DNA of 64,000 bases, taken from Variovorax sp. ZS18.2.2. GTDB lineage: Bacteria > Pseudomonadota > Gammaproteobacteria > Burkholderiales > Burkholderiaceae_C. Under the pieces are notes generated by a model. It had not been told where the DNA came from and made no database searches. It saw nothing but the letters and a program-made list of their open reading frames with translations. The stretch is taken from assembly GCF_024701975.1 (NCBI RefSeq), contig NZ_JANLNM010000009.1, forward strand, positions 248,001 through 312,000, written 5' to 3'. A program made the position numbers and the translations under genes. Positions 44,074 to 56,368 of the stretch are shown in pieces (positions within the stretch are counted from its first letter, which is position 1; each line of letters opens with the position of its first letter).

Positions 44074-44369
44074 GTGCGCCGGCGCCGTAAATTTCTGCTG
44101 AGCCTTGTGGGCGTGTCGATCGCCGCATTGGCGCTGGGCATGTGGGCGTGCAGTGAGGCGGGTACCGCATGAGCCTTGAGTTCGACCTACTGGACATCAA
44201 ACTCAAAGTCGATGCAGAGAATGAAGCGCGTGAACTCAAGCAGGGCGATGCCAAGGGCTGGAACAGCACTGCGAAGCTCGAGGCGAGTAAGAAAGAGCGC
44301 GCTGCACTGAACAAACTCCTCGAGGCCAACGCCGTCAAGCGGGGTGATTCAGTGGTCAAGAAGCCTTGA
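44074..44369 (+). pseudogene. Internally deleted immunity lipoprotein gene, copy 2
   Basis: A GTG at 44074 opens a lipoprotein signal peptide (RRRRKFLLSLVGVSIAALAL, then WAC) that hits TGA at 44170-44172. Overlapping it, an ATG at 44169 begins 66 residues matching the last part of copies 1 and 3 (SLEFDLLDIKLK to DSVVKKP). The join keeps the TAC CGC ATG AGC codons of the other copies but out of frame, so about 190 internal codons are lost and the two ends are frame-shifted. The C-terminal fragment could still be translated by ATGA coupling. Confidence 0.8.
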
Positions 44370-44397
44370 AAACCCGAGCGAAAGATTGAAGCGGCGC

Positions 44398-45270
44398 ATG
44401 CCTGGGCGTCGCAAGTTCCTGTTGAGTCTCGTTGAGGGTGCGGCCGGCAGACTGCTACTGAGTGGACTGACGGCGTGCGACCAGGCGGGAGCCCAGAAGG
44501 CGCGAGAAATCAAATTCGACTTGGGCAAGAACATCCTGGAGACCGGCCGCGCTTCAGGCGTTCCGCAATTCGAGACGGACAACATCAACGGCTACATCAG
44601 CTATAGCGTCGCGCCCGTTCCGGAAACGGTTCCCGCACGTTACACGCGCCCGGGTTACGAGGTCGTTTGGCAGCCCATCTTTGCTTTCACCATGAACGCG
44701 GACGAAGGCCGGTTTCCGGATCGACGTGTTCAGTCTGTCGATCTCCAGCTCAGCAGCAAGATCAACCGAACGCATGAAGAGGCCCAAGCCTTCGTCGAGC
44801 AGACCATCGTGCAATTTCAGAAGGGCAGGTGGCAGCGGTATTTCAATCCGGTGTGGGACACGCTGTTGACGGGGCGCTCCAGCCTGCTGAACGAGAAGGG
44901 CGAAATCGCATCGGACCAATACAACATCGATCCCGCGTACAAGATCCCTCCGGAAGACTGGCCCATCGTGGTCAGCAAAGGTCCCTTGTGGCGCTGGGTC
45001 GGCGATGGCGTGTTGGCCAGCTTGAAGGTCAACGACTACGGAAATTCCGATCGCGGGGTCGACTACCGAATGAATCTCGAATTCCATCTGCTGGACGTCA
45101 AGCTCAAGCGTGATGCGGAGAACGAGGCGCGTGACCTCAGGCAAGGTGATGCCAAGGGCTGGAACATCACCGCCAGGCCCGAACGGGAAAAGAAAGAGCG
45201 CGCCGAATTGAACAAGCGCCTCGAGTTCAACGCCATCCAGCGAGGCGATTCGGTAGCTACGCGGCCGTGA
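44398..45270 (+). CDS. Candidate immunity lipoprotein, copy 3
   Basis: Predicted lipoprotein of 290 residues, closely related to copy 1: the region from EIKFDLGKNILETG to RYTRPGYEV is nearly identical, while the signal peptide (RRKFLLSLV, lipobox LTAC, Cys27) resembles copy 2. This mosaic suggests recombination among copies. Upstream in-frame TTG (44386) is an alternative start. It is last in the array and convergent with lipA. It may protect against a related toxin from competitors or add dose. Confidence 0.7.
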   Translation: MPGRRKFLLSLVEGAAGRLLLSGLTACDQAGAQKAREIKFDLGKNILETGRASGVPQFETDNINGYISYSVAPVPETVPARYTRPGYEVVWQPIFAFTMNADEGRFPDRRVQSVDLQLSSKINRTHEEAQAFVEQTIVQFQKGRWQRYFNPVWDTLLTGRSSLLNEKGEIASDQYNIDPAYKIPPEDWPIVVSKGPLWRWVGDGVLASLKVNDYGNSDRGVDYRMNLEFHLLDVKLKRDAENEARDLRQGDAKGWNITARPEREKKERAELNKRLEFNAIQRGDSVATRP

Positions 45271-45323
45271 GCGACCGCGCGCCTGCGGCTTCGATCACGA
45301 CGCGTCAAGGTGCCGTGCTTGCC

Positions 45324-46307
45324 TCACACCCCAGCCGCGTGCGCCTGCTGATCCGCGTGATAACTCGACCGCACCATCGCCCCCACAGCCGCATGGCTGA
45401 AGCCCATCTTGTAGGCCTCCTCCTCGAACATCTTGAACGTGTCCGGGTGCACATAGCGCCGCACCGGCAGGTGCGAGCCCGACGGTGACAGGTACTGGCC
45501 GATGGTCAGCATGTCGATGTCGTGGGCGCGCATGTCGCGCATCACCTGCAGGATCTCTTCGTCGGTTTCGCCGAGGCCGACCATGATGCCGCTCTTGGTC
45601 GGCACCTTCGGGTGCAGCGCCTTGAACTTCTTCAACAGGTTCAGGCTGAACTGGTAGTCGCTGCCGGGGCGCGCTTCCTTGTAGAGGCGCGGCGCGGTCT
45701 CCAGGTTGTGGTTCATCACATCCGGCGGCGCGGCCTTCAGGATCTCCAGGGCGCGGTCGTCGCGGCCGCGGAAGTCGGGCACGAGGATCTCGATCTGCGT
45801 CATCGGCGAGAGCTCGCGGATGTTCTGGATGCAATCGACGAAATGCTGGCTGCCGCCGTCGCGCAGGTCGTCGCGGTCGACGCTGGTGATCACCACGTAC
45901 TTCAGGCGCAGCTTGGCGATGGTCTTGGCGAGGTTGAGGGGCTCGTCCTTGTCCAGCGGGTCGGGGCGGCCGTGGCCCACGTCGCAGAACGGACAGCGGC
46001 GGGTGCACTTGTCGCCCATGATCATGAAGGTCGCCGTGCCGTTGCCGAAGCACTCGCCGATGTTCGGGCACGAGGCTTCTTCGCAGACGGTGTGCAGGTT
46101 GCTCTCACGCAGGATCTGCTTGATTTCGTAGAAGCGCGTGGTGGGGCTGCCGGCCTTCACGCGGATCCATTCGGGCTTCTTGAGCACTTCGCCGGTCTGC
46201 ACCACCTTGACGGGGATACGAGAGAGCTTGGCCGCGGCCTTCTGCTTGGCCAGGGGGTTGTAGGTTTCGGCGCTCTGGGCGTCGCGGACGACTTCGGTGG
46301 TGCTCAT
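45324..46307 (-). CDS. lipA: Lipoyl synthase
   Basis: Radical-SAM enzyme of 327 residues that inserts two sulfurs into protein-bound octanoyl groups to form lipoyl cofactors. Both iron-sulfur motifs are present: [12 protein letters not shown] for the auxiliary cluster and CTRRCPFC for the SAM cluster. The C-terminal RSSYHAD carries the conserved RSSY serine. The ATG at 46307 was chosen because it begins MSTTEV and sits 7 bases after lipB; longer frames overlap lipB. Confidence 0.98.
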   Translation of the reverse strand: MSTTEVVRDAQSAETYNPLAKQKAAAKLSRIPVKVVQTGEVLKKPEWIRVKAGSPTTRFYEIKQILRESNLHTVCEEASCPNIGECFGNGTATFMIMGDKCTRRCPFCDVGHGRPDPLDKDEPLNLAKTIAKLRLKYVVITSVDRDDLRDGGSQHFVDCIQNIRELSPMTQIEILVPDFRGRDDRALEILKAAPPDVMNHNLETAPRLYKEARPGSDYQFSLNLLKKFKALHPKVPTKSGIMVGLGETDEEILQVMRDMRAHDIDMLTIGQYLSPSGSHLPVRRYVHPDTFKMFEEEAYKMGFSHAAVGAMVRSSYHADQQAHAAGV

Positions 46308-46314
46308 TGGATTG

Positions 46315-47019
46315 CTAAGGTGCCAGGAAGGTGGTGAGCTTCTGGCCCAGCACGCCGGCAGCTTCTTCCCATGTGGTTTGGATGCCGATTGTAGAAAGGT
46401 CGACCGTTTGCAGCCCCGCGTAGCCGCAAGGGTTGATGCGCGAGAAGGGTTCGAGGTCCATGTCGACGTTGAGCGCAACGCCGTGATAGGTGGCGTGGCG
46501 GCTCACCTTGATGCCGAGCGCGGCGATCTTGCCGAGGCCGCGGAACGGGTCGCTGGCGGGCAGCGGGCCGGTCAAGGCCGCGTGGGAAAACGGGTCGTCG
46601 AGCCGTACGTAGATGCCTGGCGCGCCCGGCACGCGGTGGCCGGTCACGCCGAAATGCGCGAGCGTGCGCAGCACCGATTCCTCGATGCGGTAGACGTATT
46701 CCTTGACGAAGTAGCCGGCGCGGCGCAGGTCGATCAGCGGATACGCCACCACCTGGCCGGGGCCGTGGAAGGTGACCTGACCGCCGCGGTCGGTCTGCAC
46801 CACGGGGATGTCGCCGGGGTTCAGGATGTGGTCCTGCTTGCCGGCGATGCCTTGCGTGAACACGGGGGCGTGCTCGCAGATCCACAGCGTGTCTGTCGTC
46901 TCGGCCGAGCGCTCCAGCGTGAACTGCTTCATCGCCGCGAAGGTGCCGGCGTAGTCGACGCGGCCCAGCCATTGCGGGGCGATGGCGGTGTTCACCGGGA
47001 GGTCTGCGACCGTCGTCAT
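46315..47019 (-). CDS. lipB: Octanoyltransferase LipB
   Basis: Cytoplasmic transferase of 234 residues that moves octanoate from acyl carrier protein to lipoyl domains, supplying LipA. Signatures are [20 protein letters not shown], the catalytic Lys in [11 protein letters not shown] and the catalytic Cys in INPCGYAG. It lies between ybeD and lipA, the standard order. Confidence 0.98.
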   Translation of the reverse strand: MTTVADLPVNTAIAPQWLGRVDYAGTFAAMKQFTLERSAETTDTLWICEHAPVFTQGIAGKQDHILNPGDIPVVQTDRGGQVTFHGPGQVVAYPLIDLRRAGYFVKEYVYRIEESVLRTLAHFGVTGHRVPGAPGIYVRLDDPFSHAALTGPLPASDPFRGLGKIAALGIKVSRHATYHGVALNVDMDLEPFSRINPCGYAGLQTVDLSTIGIQTTWEEAAGVLGQKLTTFLAP

Positions 47020-47031
47020 CCAGCGCTCAGT

Positions 47032-47343
47032 TCAAAGAACGACCTTGACCGACGGATGCCCCGAGAGCGCGCGATAGAGATCGTCGAGCTGCTCGCGGCT
47101 GGTGGCGGTGACGGTGATCGTCACGCCCAGGTAGTTGCCCGCCTTGCTGTCGCGCAGTTCGACCGTGGTGGCGTCGAAGGTCGGATCGAACTGTTCGGCG
47201 ATCTGCGTGATCGCGTGCACCAGGCCATCGGTCTTGGCGCCCATGACCTTGATCGGGAACTGCGAGGGGTACTCGATCAGCGACTCCTTGCGCGGATCGG
47301 GAATGGGTGCGGTGACTGCGTCGTCGGTGGTGTTCTCGGTCAT
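47032..47343 (-). CDS. ybeD: YbeD/DUF493 family protein
   Basis: Small protein of 103 residues with a ferredoxin-like ACT-type fold; SQFPIKVMGAKTDGLVHAI and the final SGHPSVKVVL are typical. The role is unknown, though it is commonly next to lipB and is suspected to have a regulatory link to lipoate metabolism. The start overlaps the dat stop (ATGA). Confidence 0.93.
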   Translation of the reverse strand: MTENTTDDAVTAPIPDPRKESLIEYPSQFPIKVMGAKTDGLVHAITQIAEQFDPTFDATTVELRDSKAGNYLGVTITVTATSREQLDDLYRALSGHPSVKVVL

Positions 47344-48233
47344 GCAGTGGCTCCTTGCTTCTCAGCGTTGCGTTGCTTGGCCTGTTGGTAGGCGGCATAC
47401 AAGCTCTTGTAGATGGGGCCGGGATGGCCGTTGCCAATGGTCTTGCCATCGAGGGTGACGACGGGCAGCACTTCCTTGCTGGCCGAGGACAGGATCAGTT
47501 CGTCGGCGCCGAACACTTCATCGCGCGACACGCGGCGCAGCGTAAAGGGAATGCCGCCTTCCTGGCACAGGCGCTCGAGGAGGCCATAGCGGATGCCGGT
47601 GAGCACGAGGTTGTCCTTGGGCGGGCCGATGAGCACACCGTCCTTCACGATCCACACGTTGCTCGACGAAGCCTCGCTGAGCCAGTCGCCGCGGAACATG
47701 ACGGTCTCGGCCGCGCCGGCCTCGACGCTGATCTGTCGGGAGAGCACGGCGCCCAGGAGGCTGGTGCTCTTGATGTGGGCTTTCTGCCAGCGGAAGTCGT
47801 CTGCGGTGACGCAGGCCACACCCTTGGCGCGCACCGCGTCGGAGACGGGCGGCAGCGGGTTCACCATCACGAAGACGGTGGGCGTGAGGCCCTTGACCAT
47901 CGCGTGGTCGCGCGGCGCAACGCCGCGGGTGACCTGGAAGTAGACGGCTTGCGGTGCGTTGCCGCCCGGGGCGATCAGCCGCATCAGGATTTCGCGCCAT
48001 TGCGCGAGTGAGAGCGGGTTGACAATCTGCAGCTCGGCAAGCGATCGATCGAGCCGTGCCATGTGCTCCTCGAAGCAGAAGGGCTGGCCGTGGTACGCGG
48101 GAACGAATTCGTAGATGCCGTCGCCGAAAATGAAGCCGCGATCCAGAACGCTGACCTTCGCGTCGCGAAGGGCGGTGTACTCGCCGTCGAGGTAGCAGAG
48201 CGTGGTGGGCAGAGCGTCGGTGATAGGGTGCAT
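47340..48233 (-). CDS. dat: D-amino acid aminotransferase (class IV)
   Basis: PLP enzyme of 297 residues of the BCAT/D-AAT fold type IV. LDRGFIFGDGIYEFVPAYHG is the family signature near residues 30-50, the PLP Lys is in AHIKSTSLLGAVL, and SEASSSNVWIV binds the cofactor phosphate. It probably interconverts D-amino acids such as D-alanine/D-glutamate. First gene of the dat-ybeD-lipB-lipA group, divergent from the atp operon. Confidence 0.93.
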   Translation of the reverse strand: MHPITDALPTTLCYLDGEYTALRDAKVSVLDRGFIFGDGIYEFVPAYHGQPFCFEEHMARLDRSLAELQIVNPLSLAQWREILMRLIAPGGNAPQAVYFQVTRGVAPRDHAMVKGLTPTVFVMVNPLPPVSDAVRAKGVACVTADDFRWQKAHIKSTSLLGAVLSRQISVEAGAAETVMFRGDWLSEASSSNVWIVKDGVLIGPPKDNLVLTGIRYGLLERLCQEGGIPFTLRRVSRDEVFGADELILSSASKEVLPVVTLDGKTIGNGHPGPIYKSLYAAYQQAKQRNAEKQGATA

Positions 48234-48337
48234 GAAGGAATTATGGTTGTGCGCGCCGAGTCGGGTTCACGTCAGGTCTTGTGGCCATCGATTCGCAATC
48301 GTGACGCGGATGTGGCGGGAGTGGCTGGGTTTTTACT

Positions 48338-48343
48338 TATAAT
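48338..48343 (+). promoter_or_regulatory. Perfect -10 box upstream of atpI
   Basis: TATAAT, identical to the sigma-70 -10 consensus, 48 bases before the atpI ATG in the 157-base gap divergent from dat. No good -35 was seen about 17 bases upstream, where the sequence is G-rich. Confidence 0.6.
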
Positions 48344-48390
48344 CAATGGCTTTGTAGAAATTCTGGGTCGTCATCCGGGCTTCATTCGAA

Positions 48391-48876
48391 ATGAAAACAA
48401 TCGCCCGACAGGACTCGGAGGTCGCTGAAGACCTCGATGCAGAATTCAAGCCGTTGACCGCCGATGAGGCGCGTGAACTGCGAGCAAAGAACCCTTCGGT
48501 CTCCCCTTGGCGGGTGGTCGCGGGTCAGTTGGTTGTCGGTCTGGTGGTGGCTTTGGCCATCTGGGGACTGACGGGGAGGCAAAATCTGGGTTGGTCCGCC
48601 GCTTACGGCGCGATCGCGGTGGTCATTCCAGCGGCGGTGTTCGCACGTGGATTGACCGGCAGGTTCTCTTCCCTGAATCCGGGCACTGCGGTGTTTGGGT
48701 TCTTCCTCTGGGAAATGGTCAAGATGGCCTTGTCCGTGGCGATGCTGATCGCCGCGCCAAGGCTGATAACGGCGCTGAGCTGGCCCGCAATGCTGGTCGG
48801 CTTGGTGGTGACAATGAAGGCGGCCTGGTTGGCGGTGATGTTCTCGCCCCGGCGCCGGCAACAACGAGACGAGTAA
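48391..48876 (+). CDS. atpI: ATP synthase accessory protein I
   Basis: Membrane protein of 161 residues thought to help assemble the c-ring. Four hydrophobic segments follow a polar N-terminus of ~45 residues. The motif [22 protein letters not shown] is typical of proteobacterial AtpI. First gene of the atp operon, 4 bases before atpB. Confidence 0.92.
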   Translation: MKTIARQDSEVAEDLDAEFKPLTADEARELRAKNPSVSPWRVVAGQLVVGLVVALAIWGLTGRQNLGWSAAYGAIAVVIPAAVFARGLTGRFSSLNPGTAVFGFFLWEMVKMALSVAMLIAAPRLITALSWPAMLVGLVVTMKAAWLAVMFSPRRRQQRDE

Positions 48877-48880
48877 CGGA

Positions 48881-49750
48881 ATGGCTGCTGAAAACGCTGC
48901 GGAACATGGTCAGACCGCTGGTGAATACATCGTTCACCACTTGACGCATCTGCAAAGCTCCAAGCCTGCAGGTGTGGCCGATCTTTCGGTCTTCAACTTC
49001 GATTCGCTGTTTTTCTCCATCGCTCTGGGCATCCTGGGTTGCTGGTTGCTCTGGCTGGCTGCACGCAAGGCCACTTCGGGTGTTCCGGGTCGCTTCCAGG
49101 CTGCCGTCGAGCTGCTGGTTGAAATGGTCGACCAGCAAGCCAAGGGCATCGTTCACAACGCCACGAGCCGCAAGTTCGTCGCTCCGTTGGCTTTGACCAT
49201 CTTCGTCTGGATCTTTCTGCTGAACGCAATGGACCTGTTCCCGGTCGATTTGTTTCCGGCGATCTGGGCCCAGATCTTCCACATCGCCGGCGAAGACCCG
49301 CACCATGCCTACCTGCGTGTCGTGCCCACGGCCGACCTCTCGGTGACGATGGGCATGTCGGTGGCGGTGCTGCTGATCTGCATCTACTACAACATCAAGA
49401 TCAAGGGCGCCGGCGGCTGGATCCACGAGCTGTTCACTGCACCCTTCGGCAACCACTGGGCGCTATACCCGTTCAATTTCGCGATGCAGATGATCGAGTT
49501 CGTCGCCAAGACGGTCTCGCACGGTATGCGGCTGTTCGGCAACATGTATGCCGGCGAACTGATCTTCCTGCTGATCGCCCTGATGGGTGGTGCCTTCACG
49601 CTGTCGGCCACCGGCATCTTCCTGGCCCTGGGCCATGTCATCGCGGGCACCGCCTGGGCCATCTTCCACATCCTGATCATCACGCTGCAGGCCTTCGTGT
49701 TCATGATGCTGACGCTGGTCTACATCGGCCAGGCCCACGAGCACCACTGA
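48881..49750 (+). CDS. atpB: ATP synthase subunit a
   Basis: Fo proton channel stator subunit of 289 residues. It carries the essential Arg in the [17 protein letters not shown] helix and the C-terminal [18 protein letters not shown]. It forms the proton half-channels against the c-ring. Length and hydrophobic profile are normal. Confidence 0.97.
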   Translation: MAAENAAEHGQTAGEYIVHHLTHLQSSKPAGVADLSVFNFDSLFFSIALGILGCWLLWLAARKATSGVPGRFQAAVELLVEMVDQQAKGIVHNATSRKFVAPLALTIFVWIFLLNAMDLFPVDLFPAIWAQIFHIAGEDPHHAYLRVVPTADLSVTMGMSVAVLLICIYYNIKIKGAGGWIHELFTAPFGNHWALYPFNFAMQMIEFVAKTVSHGMRLFGNMYAGELIFLLIALMGGAFTLSATGIFLALGHVIAGTAWAIFHILIITLQAFVFMMLTLVYIGQAHEHH

Positions 49751-49759
49751 TCGCACTGA

Positions 49760-50083
<324 letters not shown>

Positions 50084-50160
50084 GTCTTTCTCCTCGGACC
50101 CGTGTCGTCGTTCCCCACTGCGGAATGGCTTCGCATTCAATCCCAAAGAGAGGGTAAAAA

Positions 50161-50631
50161 GTGAGCATTACCGGTACCCTGATCGTTCAGATGATCGTGT
50201 TCCTGATCCTGGTCGGGTTCACGATGAAGTTCGTGTGGCCGCCGATCGCGAAGGCGCTGGACGACCGCGCTGCGAAGATCGCCGAAGGCCTCGCTGCCGC
50301 CGACAAGGCCAAGTCCGAGCTGTCCGCCGCCAACAAGCGCGTGGAAGCCGAGCTGGGTCAGGCACGCAACGAGTCCGCACAACGTCTTGCCGACGCCGAA
50401 CGTCGCGCCCAGGCCATCGTTGAAGAGGCCAAGGCCCGTGCGACCGAAGAAGGCAACAAGATCGTTGCAGCTGCCCGCGTCGAAGCCGACCAGCAGGCAC
50501 TGAAGGCCCGTGAAGCCCTGCGCGAGCAGGTTGCCGCACTGGCCGTCAAGGGCGCAGAGCAGATTCTGCGCAAGGAAGTGAATGCGGGCGTTCACGCCGA
50601 TTTGCTCGCCCGTCTGCAGACCGAACTCTGA
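50161..50631 (+). CDS. atpF: ATP synthase subunit b
   Basis: Peripheral stalk protein of 156 residues: one N-terminal membrane helix ([19 protein letters not shown]) and a long Ala/Glu/Arg-rich coiled coil. It starts with GTG after AGAGAGGG. It connects subunit a to the delta subunit. Confidence 0.96.
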   Translation: MSITGTLIVQMIVFLILVGFTMKFVWPPIAKALDDRAAKIAEGLAAADKAKSELSAANKRVEAELGQARNESAQRLADAERRAQAIVEEAKARATEEGNKIVAAARVEADQQALKAREALREQVAALAVKGAEQILRKEVNAGVHADLLARLQTEL

Positions 50632-50639
50632 TAGAAGCC

Positions 50640-51170
50640 ATGGCAGAACTCGCCACCATTGCACGTCCCTACGCGGAGGCGCTTTTCAAGGCCTCGTCGT
50701 CCGACGTCGCCGCAACCAGCGCCTGGCTCGAAAAGGTTGCCGCCATCGCGGCCAACCCCGAGCTCCAGCAATTCGCCGACAACCCCAAGGCCACGGCCGA
50801 GCAGGTTCTCGGTGTGGTCGCCGGCGCCTTCGGTGCGCCGTTGGCCGTCCACGCCCAGAACTTCCTGGGTGCGCTCCTGGAGAACGGGCGTTTTTCGGTG
50901 CTGCCGGAAATTGCGAAGCAGTTCCGGGCACTGGCCAACGTGAAGAGCGGTTCGTCCGACGCCGTGGTCTACAGCGCCTTCCCGATCGATGCCGCGGCTC
51001 TGGCCAACGTGTCGGCTGCGCTCGAAAAGCGTTTCGGCCGCAAGCTCCAGGTCACGGTCCGGCAGGAGCCGGAGCTGATCGGCGGCATTCGTGTGGTGGT
51101 CGGCGACGAGGTGCTCGACACCTCCGTCAAAGCGCGCCTTGAACAAATGAAAGTTGCGCTGGCGGCCTGA
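50640..51170 (+). CDS. atpH: ATP synthase subunit delta
   Basis: Peripheral stalk cap of 176 residues joining subunit b to the alpha/beta head. [13 protein letters not shown] at the start and the C-terminal [21 protein letters not shown] are the family hallmarks. Confidence 0.96.
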   Translation: MAELATIARPYAEALFKASSSDVAATSAWLEKVAAIAANPELQQFADNPKATAEQVLGVVAGAFGAPLAVHAQNFLGALLENGRFSVLPEIAKQFRALANVKSGSSDAVVYSAFPIDAAALANVSAALEKRFGRKLQVTVRQEPELIGGIRVVVGDEVLDTSVKARLEQMKVALAA

Positions 51171-51218
51171 CGGTCTTCAGCCCTCTACTTGTAGCCTCAA
51201 AGAAAGAAGGAAAGAGTC

Positions 51219-52832
<1,614 letters not shown>

Positions 52833-52865
52833 TCGACCCCTTGACCGACGCAAGAAGGAGTTCAT

Positions 52866-53741
52866 ATGGCAGCTGGTAAGGAAATCCGCGGCAAGATCAA
52901 ATCGGTGGAAAACACCAAGAAGATCACCAAGGCCATGGAAATGGTCTCGGTTTCCAAGATGCGCAAGGCGCAAGAGCGCATGCGTGCCGCCCGCCCCTAC
53001 AGCGAGAAGATCCGCAACATTGCGGCCAACCTCGGCAAGGCGAACCCCGAGTACACGCACGCATTCATGAAGAAGAGCGACGCCAAGGCGATCGGCTTCA
53101 TCATCGTGACGAGCGACAAGGGGCTGTGCGGTGGTTTGAACACCAACCTGCTGCGCGCCGTGACGACCAAGCTGCGCGAAGCGCAGGCCGCTGGCGTGGC
53201 CATCGAGTCGGTCGCCATCGGCAGCAAGGGCCTCGGCTTCCTGAACCGCATCGGCGCCCGCGTGGTCGCGCATGTCACCCACCTGGGTGACACGCCCCAC
53301 CTGGACAAGCTCATCGGACCGGTCAAGACCCTGCTCGACGCTTATGCGGAAGGCAAGCTCTCGGCCGTGTACCTGTGCTACACGAAGTTCATCAACACGA
53401 TCAAGCAGGAGCCGCTCGTCGAGCAGTTGCTGCCGCTGGCCGCCGACTCGCTGAAAGTCGAGGAAGGCCAGCATTCGTGGGATTACATCTACGAGCCCGA
53501 TGCGCAGAGCGTGATCGACGAGCTGCTGGTTCGCTATGTGGAGTCGCTGGTCTACCAGGCCGTGGCCGAGAACATGGCGTCCGAGCATTCGGCGCGGATG
53601 GTGGCCATGAAGGCTGCCACCGACAACGCAGGCAACGTGATCAGCGAGCTGAAGCTGGTCTACAACAAGACCCGCCAGGCCGGCATCACCAAAGAGCTGT
53701 CGGAAATCGTGTCGGGCGCGGCAGCGGCCGCCGGCGTTTGA
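52866..53741 (+). CDS. atpG: ATP synthase subunit gamma
   Basis: Central shaft protein of 291 residues with long N- and C-terminal helices. [19 protein letters not shown] and [15 protein letters not shown] are the family signatures. In a standard operon atpD would follow directly; here a lipoprotein gene intervenes. Confidence 0.97.
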   Translation: MAAGKEIRGKIKSVENTKKITKAMEMVSVSKMRKAQERMRAARPYSEKIRNIAANLGKANPEYTHAFMKKSDAKAIGFIIVTSDKGLCGGLNTNLLRAVTTKLREAQAAGVAIESVAIGSKGLGFLNRIGARVVAHVTHLGDTPHLDKLIGPVKTLLDAYAEGKLSAVYLCYTKFINTIKQEPLVEQLLPLAADSLKVEEGQHSWDYIYEPDAQSVIDELLVRYVESLVYQAVAENMASEHSARMVAMKAATDNAGNVISELKLVYNKTRQAGITKELSEIVSGAAAAAGV

Positions 53742-53772
53742 TCGAGGCAATGCAACGGGCCAAATTGCCGAA

Positions 53773-53793
53773 CGGGCGCGCTCTGCGCGTCCG
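53773..53793 (+). other. Hairpin after atpG
   Basis: CGGGCGCG and CGCGTCCG pair over 8 bp (one G-U) around a 5-base loop. A T-run appears only ~14 bases later. It may be a partial terminator or mRNA-processing site between atpG and the lipoprotein gene. Confidence 0.4.
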
Positions 53794-53827
53794 ATAACAC
53801 AGGCCTATTTTTAGGGATTCTGCGCAC

Positions 53828-54217
53828 ATGAAGAAACTTCTCGTTCTGGTGGCTGTTGCTGCCGCTCTGACTGCTTGCTCCAAGAAGGAAGAGGCGCCCG
53901 CTGCTGCTCCGGCGCCTGCCGCCGCACCTGCTGCGCCCGCTCCTGCCGCTCCGGCATCGGCACCGGCCGCAGCACCTGCTGCTGCAGCCCCGACCGCATC
54001 GGCTGCGGACCTGCCGCAAGAGTGCAACGACTACCTGACGAAGGTGCAGACCTGCGTGGGCGCACAAAGCGGTGCTGCCGCCGATGCGATGAAGTCCAGC
54101 CTCGACCAGACCAAGGCCACCTGGGCTTCGATGGGCGCCGACAAGGCTGCTCTGGGCCAGGCCTGCAAGGCTGCTTCGGACGCCTTCGCTGCACAAGCGA
54201 CGGCCATGAAGTGCTGA
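53828..54217 (+). CDS. Small Ala/Pro-rich lipoprotein inside the atp operon (DUF5339-like)
   Basis: Predicted lipoprotein of 129 residues. The signal peptide ends in lipobox LTAC (Cys17), followed by KKEE and a ~45-residue Ala/Pro linker, then a small helical domain with four cysteines (PQECNDY, VQTCVGA, GQACKAA, AMKC). The layout resembles DUF5339-type lipoproteins as I recall them. It lies between atpG and atpD with 86- and 129-base gaps and hairpins on both sides, unlike the tightly packed atp genes. It is probably a periplasmic protein unrelated to the synthase, but expressed with it unless it has its own promoter. Confidence 0.75.
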   Translation: MKKLLVLVAVAAALTACSKKEEAPAAAPAPAAAPAAPAPAAPASAPAAAPAAAAPTASAADLPQECNDYLTKVQTCVGAQSGAAADAMKSSLDQTKATWASMGADKAALGQACKAASDAFAAQATAMKC

Positions 54218-55747
<1,530 letters not shown>

Positions 55748-55783
55748 TCGCGGTTCTCACGCGGCAGCATCAAAGGAAACCAG

Positions 55784-56203
55784 ATGGCAAACACCATTCA
55801 CGTCGACGTGGTCAGCGCGGAAGAGTCGATCTTCTCGGGCGAGGCCAAGTTCGTCGCGCTGCCCGGTGAAGCCGGCGAGCTCGGCATCTATCCGCGTCAC
55901 ACACCGCTGATCACGCGCATCCGCCCCGGCGCCGTGCGCATCGAAACGGCCGACGGCGGCGAAGAGTTCGTCTTCGTGGCCGGCGGCATTCTCGAAGTGC
56001 AGCCGAACGCCGTCACCGTGCTGTCCGACACCGCGATCCGCGGCAAGGACCTCGACGACGAAAAGGCGAACGTGGCCAAGGCCGCGGCCGAGGAAGCGCT
56101 GAAAAACGCGAAGAGCGACATCGACATCGCGATGGCGCAGTCCGAACTGGCCGTGATGGCCGCGCAGATCGCTGCGCTGCGCAAGTACCGCCAGAAGAAG
56201 TAA
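55784..56203 (+). CDS. atpC: ATP synthase subunit epsilon
   Basis: F1 regulatory subunit of 139 residues: N-terminal beta barrel ([20 protein letters not shown], then [17 protein letters not shown]) and C-terminal two-helix domain that can inhibit ATP hydrolysis. Last atp gene, followed by a terminator. Confidence 0.97.
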   Translation: MANTIHVDVVSAEESIFSGEAKFVALPGEAGELGIYPRHTPLITRIRPGAVRIETADGGEEFVFVAGGILEVQPNAVTVLSDTAIRGKDLDDEKANVAKAAAEEALKNAKSDIDIAMAQSELAVMAAQIAALRKYRQKK

Positions 56204-56230
56204 GCGCGCGAGCGCTTCTTCCCAGGAAAA

Positions 56231-56252
56231 GCCGCCTTCGGGCGGCTTTTTT
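56231..56252 (+). terminator. Intrinsic terminator of the atp operon
   Basis: GCCGCC-TTCG-GGCGGC followed by six T, preceded by four A. A textbook rho-independent terminator 27 bases after atpC. Confidence 0.93.
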
Positions 56253-56278
56253 GCGTCTAAGCACTGCCATTCAACCAT

Positions 56279-56308
56279 CTTCGATCTGAACTTGGTCGAA
56301 GTTCGACC
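56279..56308. promoter_or_regulatory. Palindromic operator candidate upstream of the ROK gene
   Basis: GGTCGAA-G-TTCGACC (56294-56308) is a perfect 15-bp palindrome. A further half-site CTTCGATC (56279-56286) makes an imperfect inverted repeat with GGTCGAAG. It lies 60 bases before the ROK gene, so autoregulation of the sugar cassette is plausible. Confidence 0.55.
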
Positions 56309-56368
56309 TTGTCCGGCTGAAGCCCTGCCCCTAGTATTCGCGTTCGCCCGACGGCCCAAGGCTGCGGG

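Noticed and set aside
1-45300. Insertion sequence or phage origin of the T6SS island
   Set aside because: No transposase, integrase, tRNA-type attachment site or flanking repeat was seen; direct repeats found are confined to effector-immunity genes.
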